In this document: piece after piece, positions 25,861 to 34,778 of the stretch | Layout: the number at the start of each line of letters is the position of its first letter | Position numbering within the stretch: the stretch's first letter is position 1 | Assembly: GCA_948934525.1 (NCBI GenBank) | Contig: CAQZSK010000008.1 | Coordinates: 1 to 59,489 of the forward strand | Reading direction: 5' to 3' | From: an uncultured Clostridia bacterium | GTDB lineage: Bacteria > Bacillota > Clostridia > TANB77 > CAG-508 | Length of the DNA stretch: 59,489 bases | Made by a program: the position numbers and the translations under genes | Notes under the pieces: model-generated | The model's input: the letters and a program-made list of their open reading frames with translations, nothing else | The model's database searches: none | What the model was told of the DNA's origin: nothing

Positions 25861-27159
25861 CTATTTTCCTATTTCATAAACTGGCACTACATGCATACTT
25901 TTGTCATAACTTTGCACTACTTTTTTGTACGTTTCATATACACTTTTGTATTTTGGTAGATGTTTTTCAATATCTGGGTGACTAAATGGTATTACTTGAA
26001 TATTTCTTCTATCTTGTTCATTTTTATACGAAGTATAAATCAATTCATTTTCTATCTTATCTATTTTTATCGTGCTTTCTTCTTCGTTGGTCGTTTTAGT
26101 AATATTTAAAGAACTCATAAGACCTACTAATTTATTATAATTGCTATCTCGATATTGTGAAGAAATAAAATTTCCTAAAGAATAAAATACAAGTGTATCA
26201 TCTACCCACTCTACTGGTTCAATTACATGAGGGTGTGTTCCTATAACAATATCTACTCCTTCATTTGCTAAGAATTCCGCTTCATCTTTCTGATAACTAC
26301 TAGCAGTTGGTTTATATTCCACTCCACAATGCATTGCTACAATTAAGACATCTACTTTATCTCTCACTTTTGCAATATCTTGTTTCACCTTTTCTTTATA
26401 TGCTTGATATTTGGTATCTTTTTTAGGATCATTAATTGATAAATCTGTTGACCATACATTAATTAAATACTCTTTTCCTGTTGGTATTTTTGAACCATTT
26501 GTACCATAGGTATAATTTAGCATAGTATAGGTAATTCCATTTTTCTCCTTAATTTGTATTTCATCTCTTTGCTCTTTTGAACTATATGTACCTACCACTA
26601 ACACATCTTTTTGTTTGTCCCAATACTTTCTAGAATTCAGTATTCCTTTTTCTCCTTTATCTAAAGCATGGTTAGTTGCTGTGCTTACTAAATTAAATCC
26701 TGCGTCTATCATATAATCTCCCGCCTCATAAGGAGAATTAAAGGTAGGATATCCTGATAAATTTAGTTCAGTTCCACCAAGTATGGTTTCTTGATTATAG
26801 TAAGCCAAATCATAATTTTGTACTTTTTCTTTGATACGAGTAATCATTGGTCTAAAGTCATATCCATTACCATTTGCATGTCTTTTAGCATCTAAATATA
26901 CACTCTCATGGATTAAGTTGTCTCCTACCATAATTAGTGACATACTTGTCGTTTTTTCCTGTGATACACTTGGCTCATTTGTCTCGTTTACTTCTACTTT
27001 ATTTTGTTGTGGTTGTTTTGAAGTATCCACAGTTTCTTTTTTATCTTTCTGCTTTATTATCAATATAACTGATAAGATTATAATTAATAGTAATAAAACT
27101 AAGATAAGTTTATTGGATTGTTTTCTTTTATTCCTTCTTCTCAAATCTTTTCTCCTCAT
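25861..27159 (-). CDS. CapA/PgsA-family metallophosphatase-like protein
   Basis: A protein of about 432 aa. After a basic start (MRRKDLRRRNKRKQSNK) and one membrane helix comes the CapA fold with MVGDNLIHESVY, YNQETILGG, STATNHALDKGEKGI, AMHCGVEYK, IGTHPHVIEPVEW and FYSLGNFISSQYR. CapA/PgsA proteins take part in poly-gamma-glutamate or capsule assembly, but many stand-alone members have no known substrate. The start is taken at 27159, just past the kinase stop at 27161, which suggests coupling; a TTG 39 bp upstream is the alternative. Confidence 0.82.
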   Translation of the reverse strand: MRRKDLRRRNKRKQSNKLILVLLLLIIILSVILIIKQKDKKETVDTSKQPQQNKVEVNETNEPSVSQEKTTSMSLIMVGDNLIHESVYLDAKRHANGNGYDFRPMITRIKEKVQNYDLAYYNQETILGGTELNLSGYPTFNSPYEAGDYMIDAGFNLVSTATNHALDKGEKGILNSRKYWDKQKDVLVVGTYSSKEQRDEIQIKEKNGITYTMLNYTYGTNGSKIPTGKEYLINVWSTDLSINDPKKDTKYQAYKEKVKQDIAKVRDKVDVLIVAMHCGVEYKPTASSYQKDEAEFLANEGVDIVIGTHPHVIEPVEWVDDTLVFYSLGNFISSQYRDSNYNKLVGLMSSLNITKTTNEEESTIKIDKIENELIYTSYKNEQDRRNIQVIPFSHPDIEKHLPKYKSVYETYKKVVQSYDKSMHVVPVYEIGK

Positions 27160-27160
27160 T

Positions 27161-28177
27161 TTAACTAAAATTGGTATAACTATTCTTTGGAAATACAATT
27201 CTTACTTCTGTTCCTACATCCTTTTCAGAATCTAATTCTATCTTTAGTCCTAATTTATCACATAGTTTTTTACATAAATATAGTCCTAAGCCTGTTGATT
27301 TTTTACCAATCATTCTTCCATTACTTCCTGTAAAGCCTTTTTCAAAAGTCCTTGTAATTTCCCCTTTTGGAATACCTATTCCATTGTCTTTAATGTATAA
27401 CACTATCTTCTCATTCTTTTGCTTTGCATATATCTCTATTTTCCCCTTTTCTTCTTTTGCATATTGAATACTATTTTGTAGTATCTGACTTATCATGAAT
27501 ACTGTCCACTTACTATCTGTATAAACAACTTCTTCTATATTGTGAATTTCAATACTTACTCGATTAGATAACAAACTATTTTTATTCTTTAAAATAGCAT
27601 TATTTACAATTTCCTTTAAATTGGCTTTTGTTATAATATAGTCTTTTTCTACACTATTACTTCTTGCATAAAATAAAGCTTGTTCTGTATAGTTTTCAAT
27701 CTTTCCTAGTTCTTCTTCAATGCTTCTAGTTACCTCTGATTTATTATTCTCTATAATCATTTTACTGGCTGCTATTGGTGTTTTAATTTCATGTATCCAT
27801 AGTTCAATATATTCTTTATAATCTTCTTGTAAATGTTTATAGGTATTTACATTCTCTAGCATAGATCTTCCTGTTTCTTGTAAAATTTCTTTTAACAATT
27901 CAGCTTCTATATAGTCTGGTTTTTCCATTACTTCTGATAAAAGATATTTGTTATCTAGTTCTTGCAAGTGCTGCTGAATATGACAATAAAAATGCTTCTT
28001 GTGGCAATACTCTATCCATAGTGCTATTCCTACACAAACAATTGGAATTACTCCAATATATACCCTTATCCAAAGTGCCATTTTAGAGGTCAATAATAAG
28101 ATTTGGGTACTAATAATGGCAAATATGCTAAGTGATATTAGCCCTATTTTTTCTTTTAAAAACTTTCGAAAATTCAT
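27161..28177 (-). CDS. BceS-like intramembrane-sensing histidine kinase
   Basis: A kinase of 338 aa with two close N-terminal helices (about 10-60) and almost no extracellular loop, as in BceS kinases that read the state of their transporter. The H-box is ELWIHEIKTPIAASKMI, the N-box is SQILQNSIQYAKEEKG, the G1 box is YIKDNGIGIPKGE and the G2 box is GKKSTGLGLYLCKKLC. Its ATG overlaps the regulator stop. Confidence 0.92.
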   Translation of the reverse strand: MNFRKFLKEKIGLISLSIFAIISTQILLLTSKMALWIRVYIGVIPIVCVGIALWIEYCHKKHFYCHIQQHLQELDNKYLLSEVMEKPDYIEAELLKEILQETGRSMLENVNTYKHLQEDYKEYIELWIHEIKTPIAASKMIIENNKSEVTRSIEEELGKIENYTEQALFYARSNSVEKDYIITKANLKEIVNNAILKNKNSLLSNRVSIEIHNIEEVVYTDSKWTVFMISQILQNSIQYAKEEKGKIEIYAKQKNEKIVLYIKDNGIGIPKGEITRTFEKGFTGSNGRMIGKKSTGLGLYLCKKLCDKLGLKIELDSEKDVGTEVRIVFPKNSYTNFS

Positions 28178-28845
28178 TTTAATAAATACCCTTGTCCTCT
28201 CCTTGTTTCGATTAAATCTTTTGTTCCTAATTCTTCTAACTTTATTCTAATTCTTTTGATATTGACACTTAAGGTATTGTCATCAATAAACTCTTCACTT
28301 TCCCATAAATAATCCATTATCTCATCTCTTGAAACAACTTGTCCTCTATGCTTTACTAAAAAATACATAATATTATATTCATTTTTGGTTAATTCGATTT
28401 TAATTTCTTCTCTTTCTAACATTCTACTAGCAGTATTTAAGAAAAACTCTTTACAATCTATTTTTTCTGTTTCTATATTTGCCCCTTGATTTCTTTTTAA
28501 AAGTCCTGATATTTTGGCTAGTAATATTTGTATGTTATATGGCTTTGTTACATATTGGTCTGCTCCATAGTTTAAACTCATTAGTTCATCTATTTCATTA
28601 TTTCTACTAGTTACCATGATAATAGGGACATTGGATTTTTTTCTAATTTCTTTGCAGATATATTCTCCATCTGTAAAAGGTAAATTGATGTCTAATAAGA
28701 TTAAATCTGCTTGACTATTTAAAATATCTTCTATTGTATTTTGAAATTTAGTTAAACTTTGTGCGATAAATCCATTTCGATTTAAAAATGTTTCTAGTTC
28801 ATTTCTTAATTTTTCATCATCTTCTACAATTAATATCTTCGGCAT
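28174..28845 (-). CDS. OmpR-family response regulator (BceR-like)
   Basis: A regulator of 223 aa. The receiver domain has the acidic pair EDDEKLR, the phospho-acceptor in LLDINLPFTDG, the VTSRN threonine/serine and the YVTKPYN lysine. The C-terminal winged helix includes LTKNEYNIMYFLVKHRGQVVSRDEIMDYLW and NTLSVNIKRIRIKLEELG. It is co-transcribed with the kinase and probably activates the operon at 21-24 kb through the palindrome at 24005-24030. Confidence 0.93.
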   Translation of the reverse strand: MPKILIVEDDEKLRNELETFLNRNGFIAQSLTKFQNTIEDILNSQADLILLDINLPFTDGEYICKEIRKKSNVPIIMVTSRNNEIDELMSLNYGADQYVTKPYNIQILLAKISGLLKRNQGANIETEKIDCKEFFLNTASRMLEREEIKIELTKNEYNIMYFLVKHRGQVVSRDEIMDYLWESEEFIDDNTLSVNIKRIRIKLEELGTKDLIETRRGQGYLLK

Positions 28846-28944
28846 TGCTTTTTCCTCCTGCTAGATTATATCATATCTTTTTGTTTTTGTACTTATTGTT
28901 TTAATTTTCTCCTCTCTTAAAACATAGTATTTTCATTTAAGGAG

Positions 28945-28963
28945 TGTCCCCAACCTGACATAG
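28945..28963. repeat. fragment of the MITE-like repeat end
   Basis: GTGTCCCCAACCTGACAT resembles the terminal GTGTCCCCAAGTGCGACAT of copy A. The rest of the element is absent. It lies between the divergent regulator and deacetylase genes. Confidence 0.4.
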
Positions 28964-29011
28964 CATAATTTTACTCATTTTTTCATAAACTAACAATAGT
29001 AGGTGACTTTT

Positions 29012-29794
29012 ATGAAAATATTTTTGATTACTAAAAAACACATTTTATTTTTCGTGATTATCATATTCTTATTAATTGGTTCTTTTTCTCTTTTTTCTTC
29101 ACAAGCTTCTTTAATAGTTAGTGCTAATCCATATTCTATTCTTTCAGAAGATACTGCAAATAAAATTACCAACTTACCTAAAGCAAAAGAAAAAGTAGCT
29201 TATTTAACCTTTGATGATGGTCCTAGTCCTAATGTTACACCTAAGGTTTTAGATATTTTAAAAGAAGAAAATGTAAAAGCTAGCTTTTTTGTTATTGGAA
29301 AATATGTTGATAGCTATCCAGAAATTACAAGAAGAACTTATGAAGAAGGTCATTTTATTGCTAACCATAGTTATGATCATGATAATAAAATATTGTATAA
29401 AAGTGAAAGTAGTTTTATAGATGAAATTAAAAAAACAGATTTAGCGATTAGCAATGCTATTGGTGTTGAAGGTTATTCTTCTCATATTTTTCGTTTTCCA
29501 ACTGGCTATATGTCTTCTCATCATAAATCTCAAAAGAAAGATTGTGTAAAACTACTTGCTCAAATGGATTATACTTACATTGACTGGAACTGTTTAAATA
29601 ATGATTCTATGAAAAAGTATTCTAAGGAGCAGCTACTCAATAATTTAAAGAAAACAATGAAGGGAAAAGATACCTTAGTTATTTTGATGCATGATACAAA
29701 ATTTGTAAGCGACTCATCAACAGCTTTAAAAGAGTCTATTCAATATATTAAATCTCTAGGTTATACTTTTGATAATTTTTATAGTATTTTTTAA
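29012..29794 (+). CDS. polysaccharide deacetylase (peptidoglycan deacetylase-like)
   Basis: An exported protein of about 260 aa with a signal/anchor (about 5-30) and a NodB domain: TFDDGPSPNVTPKVL (metal Asp and catalytic base), NHSYDH (metal His pair), RFPTGYMSS, YIDWN and VILMHD. Such enzymes remove acetyl groups from peptidoglycan GlcNAc, giving lysozyme resistance. The start is ATG at 29012 with AGGTG upstream. It is transcribed divergently from the response regulator gene and may share its regulatory region. Confidence 0.88.
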   Translation: MKIFLITKKHILFFVIIIFLLIGSFSLFSSQASLIVSANPYSILSEDTANKITNLPKAKEKVAYLTFDDGPSPNVTPKVLDILKEENVKASFFVIGKYVDSYPEITRRTYEEGHFIANHSYDHDNKILYKSESSFIDEIKKTDLAISNAIGVEGYSSHIFRFPTGYMSSHHKSQKKDCVKLLAQMDYTYIDWNCLNNDSMKKYSKEQLLNNLKKTMKGKDTLVILMHDTKFVSDSSTALKESIQYIKSLGYTFDNFYSIF

Positions 29795-29797
29795 ATA

Positions 29798-29959
29798 CTT
29801 AATTTCATATTGTTTTAAGAAGTGACGAGTGGAGCTTGCGACCCGAATAGAACAAAAATTACCTACTGTAAAATAGATTGGAGAAAAAGACTTTTTTCTC
29901 TAAGATATACTACAGTAGGTATGTTGTTCTATAACAGATTAAAACAATATGAAATTAAG
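29798..29959. repeat. structured intergenic element 2 with 21-bp perfect inverted arms
   Basis: The arms 29798-29818 and 29939-29959 are perfect inverse complements, and the right arm covers the asnB stop codon. Inside are GGAGCTTGCGACCCG, then nested stems: AATAGAACAA/TTGTTCTAT, ACCTACTGTA/TACAGTAGGT and GAGAAAAAG/CTTTTTTCTC. It also closes a convergent gene pair and may act as a bidirectional terminator. Confidence 0.65.
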
Positions 29960-31787
29960 CATTAATAAAATATTCCTTATACCATAGTAAGAAACTATAT
30001 GCTGTATATATTTTACGGTGAGTTTGTTCTTTTCCTTGATAATGGGCATCTAACATTTCTATTAGTTTCTTTGTGTCAAAAAATTCCTTTGCATAGTCTG
30101 CTTCAAATTCCTTTTTAACTAAGTTATAATATTTTTCCTCTTTAATAAATTCTTTAAAAGGTACTAAAAATCCTAGCTTAGGACGATCAAACCATTCTTG
30201 TGGTATTTTTTTGCTAGCTGCCTTTCTTAAAGCATATTTACTTATATTATTTTTTATTTTATACTCTTTTGGTAATGTCAAAGCTAATTTTAGTATTTCT
30301 TTATCTAAATAAGGAACCCTAAGTTCGATCGAATGTGCCATTGTCATTTTGTCTGCTTTTAGCAAAATATCGTTTGGTAACCATAAAAACATATCTACAT
30401 ATTGCTTTTTAGTAACATCATCTAATTTTTTCACTTTTTCAAAATATGGTCTTGTAATATCTTTTGCTTTAATATCTGTTTTATATTTTTCAGTTACAAT
30501 GTCATTTGCTTCTTCGTCTGTATATACTTTAGCTTGTCCAATATAGGATTCCTCTACATTTTCTGCCCCTCTAATAAAGAATTGCTTTCCTTTAATATCT
30601 GGTAACTTTTGTACTATTTTTCCGTTGAAACGACGAATACATTTTGGTAGATGACGATACGCAGTAATTACTTTACTTTCTGGATAGGTTTGGTACCCTC
30701 CAAATAACTCATCTGCTCCTTCTCCTGATAAAACAACTGTCACATCTTTTCTTGTTAGTTCACTTAAGAAATAGAGTGGCACTGCTGATAAGTTAGCATG
30801 TGGCTCGTCTGAATGATATTGTACTTTTGGTAATGCTTCAAAAAACTCTTCTGCTGAAATAACCTTATCTTCATTTTTGATATTAAGCATTTGGCTTAAT
30901 TGTTTAGCTGGCTCTATTTCATTAAATCCATTTTGCTCAAATCCTACTGTGAAAGTTTCATTTGGTTTTAATATAGATACAATATAAGAAGAATCTATTC
31001 CTGAACTTAAGAAAGAACCTACTTTAACATCACTAATTTTGTGGGCTTCTACACTCTTTGTTATTTCTTCTTCAATTTGTTTTACTAAATCTTCTTCCTT
31101 TATTTTTTCTTCTGCTGGTTTAAACTCTAAATTGAAATATGGTCTAGTTGTTAAATTTCCATTTTGATATTTTAAATAATATCCTGGTTTTAATTTATAT
31201 ACATTTTTGAAGAAAGTTTCTTCCATAGGATTATATTGGAAGGTTAAGTATGTTTTTAATGCTTGCTCATTTAGTTGTTTTTTAAAGTCTGGATGTGGCA
31301 AAAATGCTTTTATTTCAGATCCAAAAAAGAATGTATCATTCATATTGGCATAGTAGAATGGTTTAATTCCAAATATATCACGTGCTGCAAATAGCTCTTT
31401 TTCACGAATATTATAGATAACAAATGCATACATACCTCTTAATTTATCTAAAATTTTCTCTTGATATTCCTCATATCCATGAAGAATAACTTCTGTATCT
31501 GTTTTCGTTGTAAAAATATGTCCTTTTTCTTCTAAGTCCTCACGTATTTCTTGAAAATTATAGATTTCCCCATTAAATAAAATAGCCATACTTCTATCTT
31601 CATTGTAAATAGGTTGGCTTCCACCTGCTAAATCAATAATACTTAATCTTCTAAAGGCCATATGAATTGTATCATCTGTATATATCCCTTCACTATCTGG
31701 TCCACGGTGTACTATTTTATTACTCATATCTTGGATTACTTGCTTGTCCTTGTTCTTTTTATTAATATATCCTACAAATCCACACAT
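29955..31787 (-). CDS. asnB: asparagine synthase (glutamine-hydrolysing)
   Basis: A protein of 610 aa. The glutaminase domain starts at the catalytic Cys2 (MCGFVGYIN) and includes HRGPDSEG and LFNGEIYNFQEIR. The synthetase domain has the PP-loop LSSGIDSSYIVS (about 263-274) and SGEGADELFGGY. It makes asparagine from aspartate, glutamine and ATP. It has its own promoter (31824-31852) and follows a terminator behind ycaO, so the two genes are separate units. Confidence 0.95.
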   Translation of the reverse strand: MCGFVGYINKKNKDKQVIQDMSNKIVHRGPDSEGIYTDDTIHMAFRRLSIIDLAGGSQPIYNEDRSMAILFNGEIYNFQEIREDLEEKGHIFTTKTDTEVILHGYEEYQEKILDKLRGMYAFVIYNIREKELFAARDIFGIKPFYYANMNDTFFFGSEIKAFLPHPDFKKQLNEQALKTYLTFQYNPMEETFFKNVYKLKPGYYLKYQNGNLTTRPYFNLEFKPAEEKIKEEDLVKQIEEEITKSVEAHKISDVKVGSFLSSGIDSSYIVSILKPNETFTVGFEQNGFNEIEPAKQLSQMLNIKNEDKVISAEEFFEALPKVQYHSDEPHANLSAVPLYFLSELTRKDVTVVLSGEGADELFGGYQTYPESKVITAYRHLPKCIRRFNGKIVQKLPDIKGKQFFIRGAENVEESYIGQAKVYTDEEANDIVTEKYKTDIKAKDITRPYFEKVKKLDDVTKKQYVDMFLWLPNDILLKADKMTMAHSIELRVPYLDKEILKLALTLPKEYKIKNNISKYALRKAASKKIPQEWFDRPKLGFLVPFKEFIKEEKYYNLVKKEFEADYAKEFFDTKKLIEMLDAHYQGKEQTHRKIYTAYSFLLWYKEYFINA

Positions 31788-31823
31788 TGTATCTCTTCCC
31801 TTCTACTAATAAACTTACCTATA

Positions 31824-31852
31824 TTAATATCTCTTTTTCCTCTTTTTGTCAA
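31824..31852 (-). promoter_or_regulatory. sigma-A type promoter of asnB
   Basis: On the minus strand TTGACA (31852-31847), a 17-bp spacer and TATTAA (31829-31824) lie about 40 bp before the asnB start. I see no T-box. Confidence 0.65.
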
Positions 31853-31861
31853 TGAATTTAC

Positions 31862-31917
31862 AACAAAAATATAGTCTATCTTGTCAAATCTTATTTCAAC
31901 AAAATAAACTATATTTT
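31862..31917 (-). terminator. terminator of the YcaO gene
   Basis: A 10-bp stem (31866-31875 with 31908-31917), extended by weaker pairs, is followed on the minus strand by TTTTTGTTG. Confidence 0.6.
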
Positions 31918-31926
31918 CCTAAAATT

Positions 31927-33741
31927 TTATATAGCTTTCGTTAATATTTTTGTCACCTTTGGATAAAATAAGTCGCTTAACTGATTTTGAGTAATCACAT
32001 TTTCCTTTTGTGCTTTTCTTAAAGTATGCATAAATGGTAAGAAATAGTTGTCATCATTTTCTACATAATCCTCTTGTTCAATACGATAATGGTTTATCAA
32101 TATTTTCTCTTTATTTTTAAAGCTTTCATCCAATAAATTACTAATTTCTTCATCAAATAATAGATTCATATAATACATTACTTTTTCATGATCTTGTATT
32201 TTGTTCATTGCTCCTGCATAATAATAAACTGCTTTTAGTAGTATTGTAGTTGCATTTTCTGGGGCAATACTTTGTGAAACAAAGATAATATCTTCTAAAG
32301 CTTTCTCCGCTTTTTCATATTCCTCATTCATGATATAACAAATTGCTAAGAAATATTTTGCTCCATTTCCAATATCTTCACAAGGAAGCATTGCTATATC
32401 TTTTATTCCCATAAACATATCTAATGAGTGAAAACCAATTTCATTAATTTGTATTTCTAGATTTTCTATTACCTCATCTAAATTATCCAAATGAATTCTG
32501 TTTAAATCTTTCAAATAATACTCTAATTTTTCATAAGAGTCAAATCTTCCTGCCATTTTAGCATGGCTCATCTCTGTCATTCCTGGTATGATAATGCGAT
32601 AACTTGGAAAGCCTAATGAAGACACATCTCTGATTAAAATATCTTGTCCATCTGCTAAAAGTTCCTCTATCATTTGGTTTAATATCTTATTATTATTTAG
32701 CATAGATACCTGTTCTCTTGGTACAAATTCATATGTTTTTTCTGACGCAAACACTTGATATGGAACAGTTGCTACATTTACATGAACAAATTCCCTAATA
32801 TTTTCTTCACTATCAATATCATCATTTTTAAAATCAAATAAGCAACTTTGTGCATAATTATAAATGTCCATTCCCTGTGCTGCTTCTGTAAAGCATCTCT
32901 CCATTGCAATTCCATAATCTGGATGTGCACCTAATTTAAAACCAAATCTTCCTGTATTTTTTTGCAAAATAATTAAACCTGCTACTGGATATTTTCCTCC
33001 AAAAGAGCAATCTACTAATTTGCATACATAATCTGGATTTTCTTTTAATTTGTGTAGCATATCTTGTACTTTTGGAAAATTACTAAGGTAATTTTCTGGT
33101 ATTTCAGGAAGTGCTATTTTTTGATATAGAATTTGCATAGAAACATATCTTTCTAAAATTTCTGAAATTCCTTCTATTAAAGCTTCTTCTGCACTATTTC
33201 CTGCACACATTCCATTAGTACCACATAAATGGCAAGATAGAATATGTGGAATATATATTACCTTGTTTTCTTTTACACTATAATATGGTAAACAAGTTAC
33301 TTTTTCTTTATTTTTAAATACTTCTTTCAAAAATTCTAATTTACTACTACAGATTTCCTTATTATCTTCATAAGTATTGTTTATAAAACTATCTTCTTGT
33401 TTTTCTATTTCTTCAATTGTTAACTTTTTTTCATCAGCTGAATAAGTAAACGGAAAGTCTATTGTTTCTTTCTCTGTTCTAAATACAAACATTCCATTTT
33501 GGTATCTTTCCAAAAATTCTGCATATCCACTAGCTAATGCATAGTCTTTTGTCATACCTTTTCCATTTTGCCCAATGTTTGTCCCTTTAATACAAACTCT
33601 TAAAGAATGTGTGCCTACACTACTTTTTTTTCCCCAATTTTCTTCTACTTCTACATTGTGTTTTTTTAAAATTTCCTTAATTCTTTTAACAGTTTTATCT
33701 GGTGTTGTCTCTTTGTATCTTCTCTCTTGTAATTCACTCAT
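31927..33741 (-). CDS. YcaO-domain protein with C-terminal TPR-like region
   Basis: A protein of 604 aa resembling E. coli YcaO. The YcaO domain spans about 20-400 with SVGTHSLRVCIKGTNIGQNGKGMTKDYALASGYAEFLERYQ, SAEEALIEGISEILERYVS and MERCFTEAAQGMDIYNYAQ, the glutamate-rich helices that bind ATP-Mg. The C-terminal 160 residues are helical with a TPR-like pattern (AICYIMNEEYEKAEKALEDI). YcaO enzymes activate backbone amides with ATP; the E. coli type is linked to S12 methylthiolation by RimO. No precursor peptide or partner oxidase/protease gene is adjacent, so a RiPP cluster is unlikely. The start is at 33741 behind AAGGAG. Confidence 0.85.
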   Translation of the reverse strand: MSELQERRYKETTPDKTVKRIKEILKKHNVEVEENWGKKSSVGTHSLRVCIKGTNIGQNGKGMTKDYALASGYAEFLERYQNGMFVFRTEKETIDFPFTYSADEKKLTIEEIEKQEDSFINNTYEDNKEICSSKLEFLKEVFKNKEKVTCLPYYSVKENKVIYIPHILSCHLCGTNGMCAGNSAEEALIEGISEILERYVSMQILYQKIALPEIPENYLSNFPKVQDMLHKLKENPDYVCKLVDCSFGGKYPVAGLIILQKNTGRFGFKLGAHPDYGIAMERCFTEAAQGMDIYNYAQSCLFDFKNDDIDSEENIREFVHVNVATVPYQVFASEKTYEFVPREQVSMLNNNKILNQMIEELLADGQDILIRDVSSLGFPSYRIIIPGMTEMSHAKMAGRFDSYEKLEYYLKDLNRIHLDNLDEVIENLEIQINEIGFHSLDMFMGIKDIAMLPCEDIGNGAKYFLAICYIMNEEYEKAEKALEDIIFVSQSIAPENATTILLKAVYYYAGAMNKIQDHEKVMYYMNLLFDEEISNLLDESFKNKEKILINHYRIEQEDYVENDDNYFLPFMHTLRKAQKENVITQNQLSDLFYPKVTKILTKAI

Positions 33742-33918
33742 TTTTTTCTCCTTTTCTTTTGATGTTTTTCGACAAAATTCTATCATATCCATAAATAATA
33801 TAAAATATTAGCTATGTAAAAAGGCTTGTTGTGAATTACAAGCTTTTCTTTATTGTTTTCATATAACATTTTGGCATTTTCATATATTTTTATTTTATGT
33901 ATATTGTTTACATAACTA

Positions 33919-33947
33919 TTGTATTTTTTGTCATTTTATGGTATAAT
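33919..33947 (+). promoter_or_regulatory. promoter of the orphan membrane protein gene
   Basis: TTGTAT (33919-33924), 17 bp and TATAAT (33942-33947) precede a leader of about 85 nt with two small hairpins (TTGTGgcaaaagtCACAA and CCTACTCA/TGAGTTGG) before GAGGAGGAAG. Confidence 0.6.
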
Positions 33948-34040
33948 AAATAAGTATTTGTGGCAAAAGTCACAATATCATTGCCTACTCAATTTTCTGA
34001 GTTGGCAAATCTCACCTATATTTAGAGGAGGAAGTATCAA

Positions 34041-34667
34041 ATGAAAGAGAAAAAACAGTCATCCACTAGCTCCAAACGGAGAAGGTCTATCCCATGCGCT
34101 TTAAAAGGTTATCCTAAACTAACCATGTTTCTGAATGCACTCTTTGCCATTTTGTTGTTTTCCATTTGTCTGGTTGTTTCGTACCAGTATTGGATCAAAA
34201 ACATGGGTGATGGTGCTTACAAGTATTCTGATGACACCTATGCGCATATCGAGAATGCTATCTCGGCGAGTGTTCTTCCAGAAATCGGCCTCGACGCTCT
34301 GTCTCTTCAAAAAGAGACAACTAAATTCGTGGTTTCCTATGAAAACGGAAAAACTGAACTCACTTGTGGCATTCAAGATGGCTACTTTAATGCGGAAGTT
34401 ACAGTATTCCTTTCTGAAAACTATACAATTACCAGTAGTTTCAGAAATTATAACTCACTTGATGAGTATATGCGTGACTACTGGACTACTTTTGGCTTGA
34501 TGACTTTTCTTTCTGCAGTCATTGCCTGTTGCCTAATCGAAGCTAGCCTTTTTGGCAGCATCGGAGTGATTTCATTTTTCTCCAAAAAGCTAACAGCAAA
34601 GCAAACTGCTAAAACAGGGAATTCTGAAAAATCTGGTTCTTCTACACTAGAAGTTCCAACCGTGTAA
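34041..34667 (+). CDS. orphan two-helix membrane protein, atypical composition
   Basis: A protein of 208 aa that I do not recognise. The N-terminus is basic, a helix lies at about 32-53 (LFAILLFSICLVVSYQYW), an exported domain of about 90 residues follows, and a second helix or hairpin is at about 150-180. Base composition is visibly richer in G+C than its neighbours. It is a plus-strand single-gene unit with its own promoter, leader and strong terminator. Codon 13 is CGG followed by A (34077-34079); read as Arg the frame is open, whereas a +1 shift would stop after eight codons. Confidence 0.65.
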   Translation: MKEKKQSSTSSKRRRSIPCALKGYPKLTMFLNALFAILLFSICLVVSYQYWIKNMGDGAYKYSDDTYAHIENAISASVLPEIGLDALSLQKETTKFVVSYENGKTELTCGIQDGYFNAEVTVFLSENYTITSSFRNYNSLDEYMRDYWTTFGLMTFLSAVIACCLIEASLFGSIGVISFFSKKLTAKQTAKTGNSEKSGSSTLEVPTV

Positions 34668-34685
34668 ATCTGATTTTTTTCTTTC

Positions 34686-34738
34686 AAAACTTGAAGAGGG
34701 TATCCTAGAATAGGAACCCTCTTCAAGTTTTTTTGTTT
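34686..34738 (+). terminator. strong terminator of the orphan gene
   Basis: A 16-bp perfect outer stem (34686-34701 with 34716-34731) with an inner TCCTA/TAGGA pair is followed by a run of T. Confidence 0.92.
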
Positions 34739-34778
34739 TTTAACGAAATCAATTATGATTTTGCCTTTTAAGGGATAA

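Noticed and set aside
31927..33741. YcaO as part of a thiopeptide or lasso-peptide (RiPP) cluster with asnB
   Set aside because: The protein resembles the E. coli YcaO type, asnB is a complete glutamine-dependent enzyme with its own promoter, and there is no precursor peptide, protease or dehydrogenase gene nearby.
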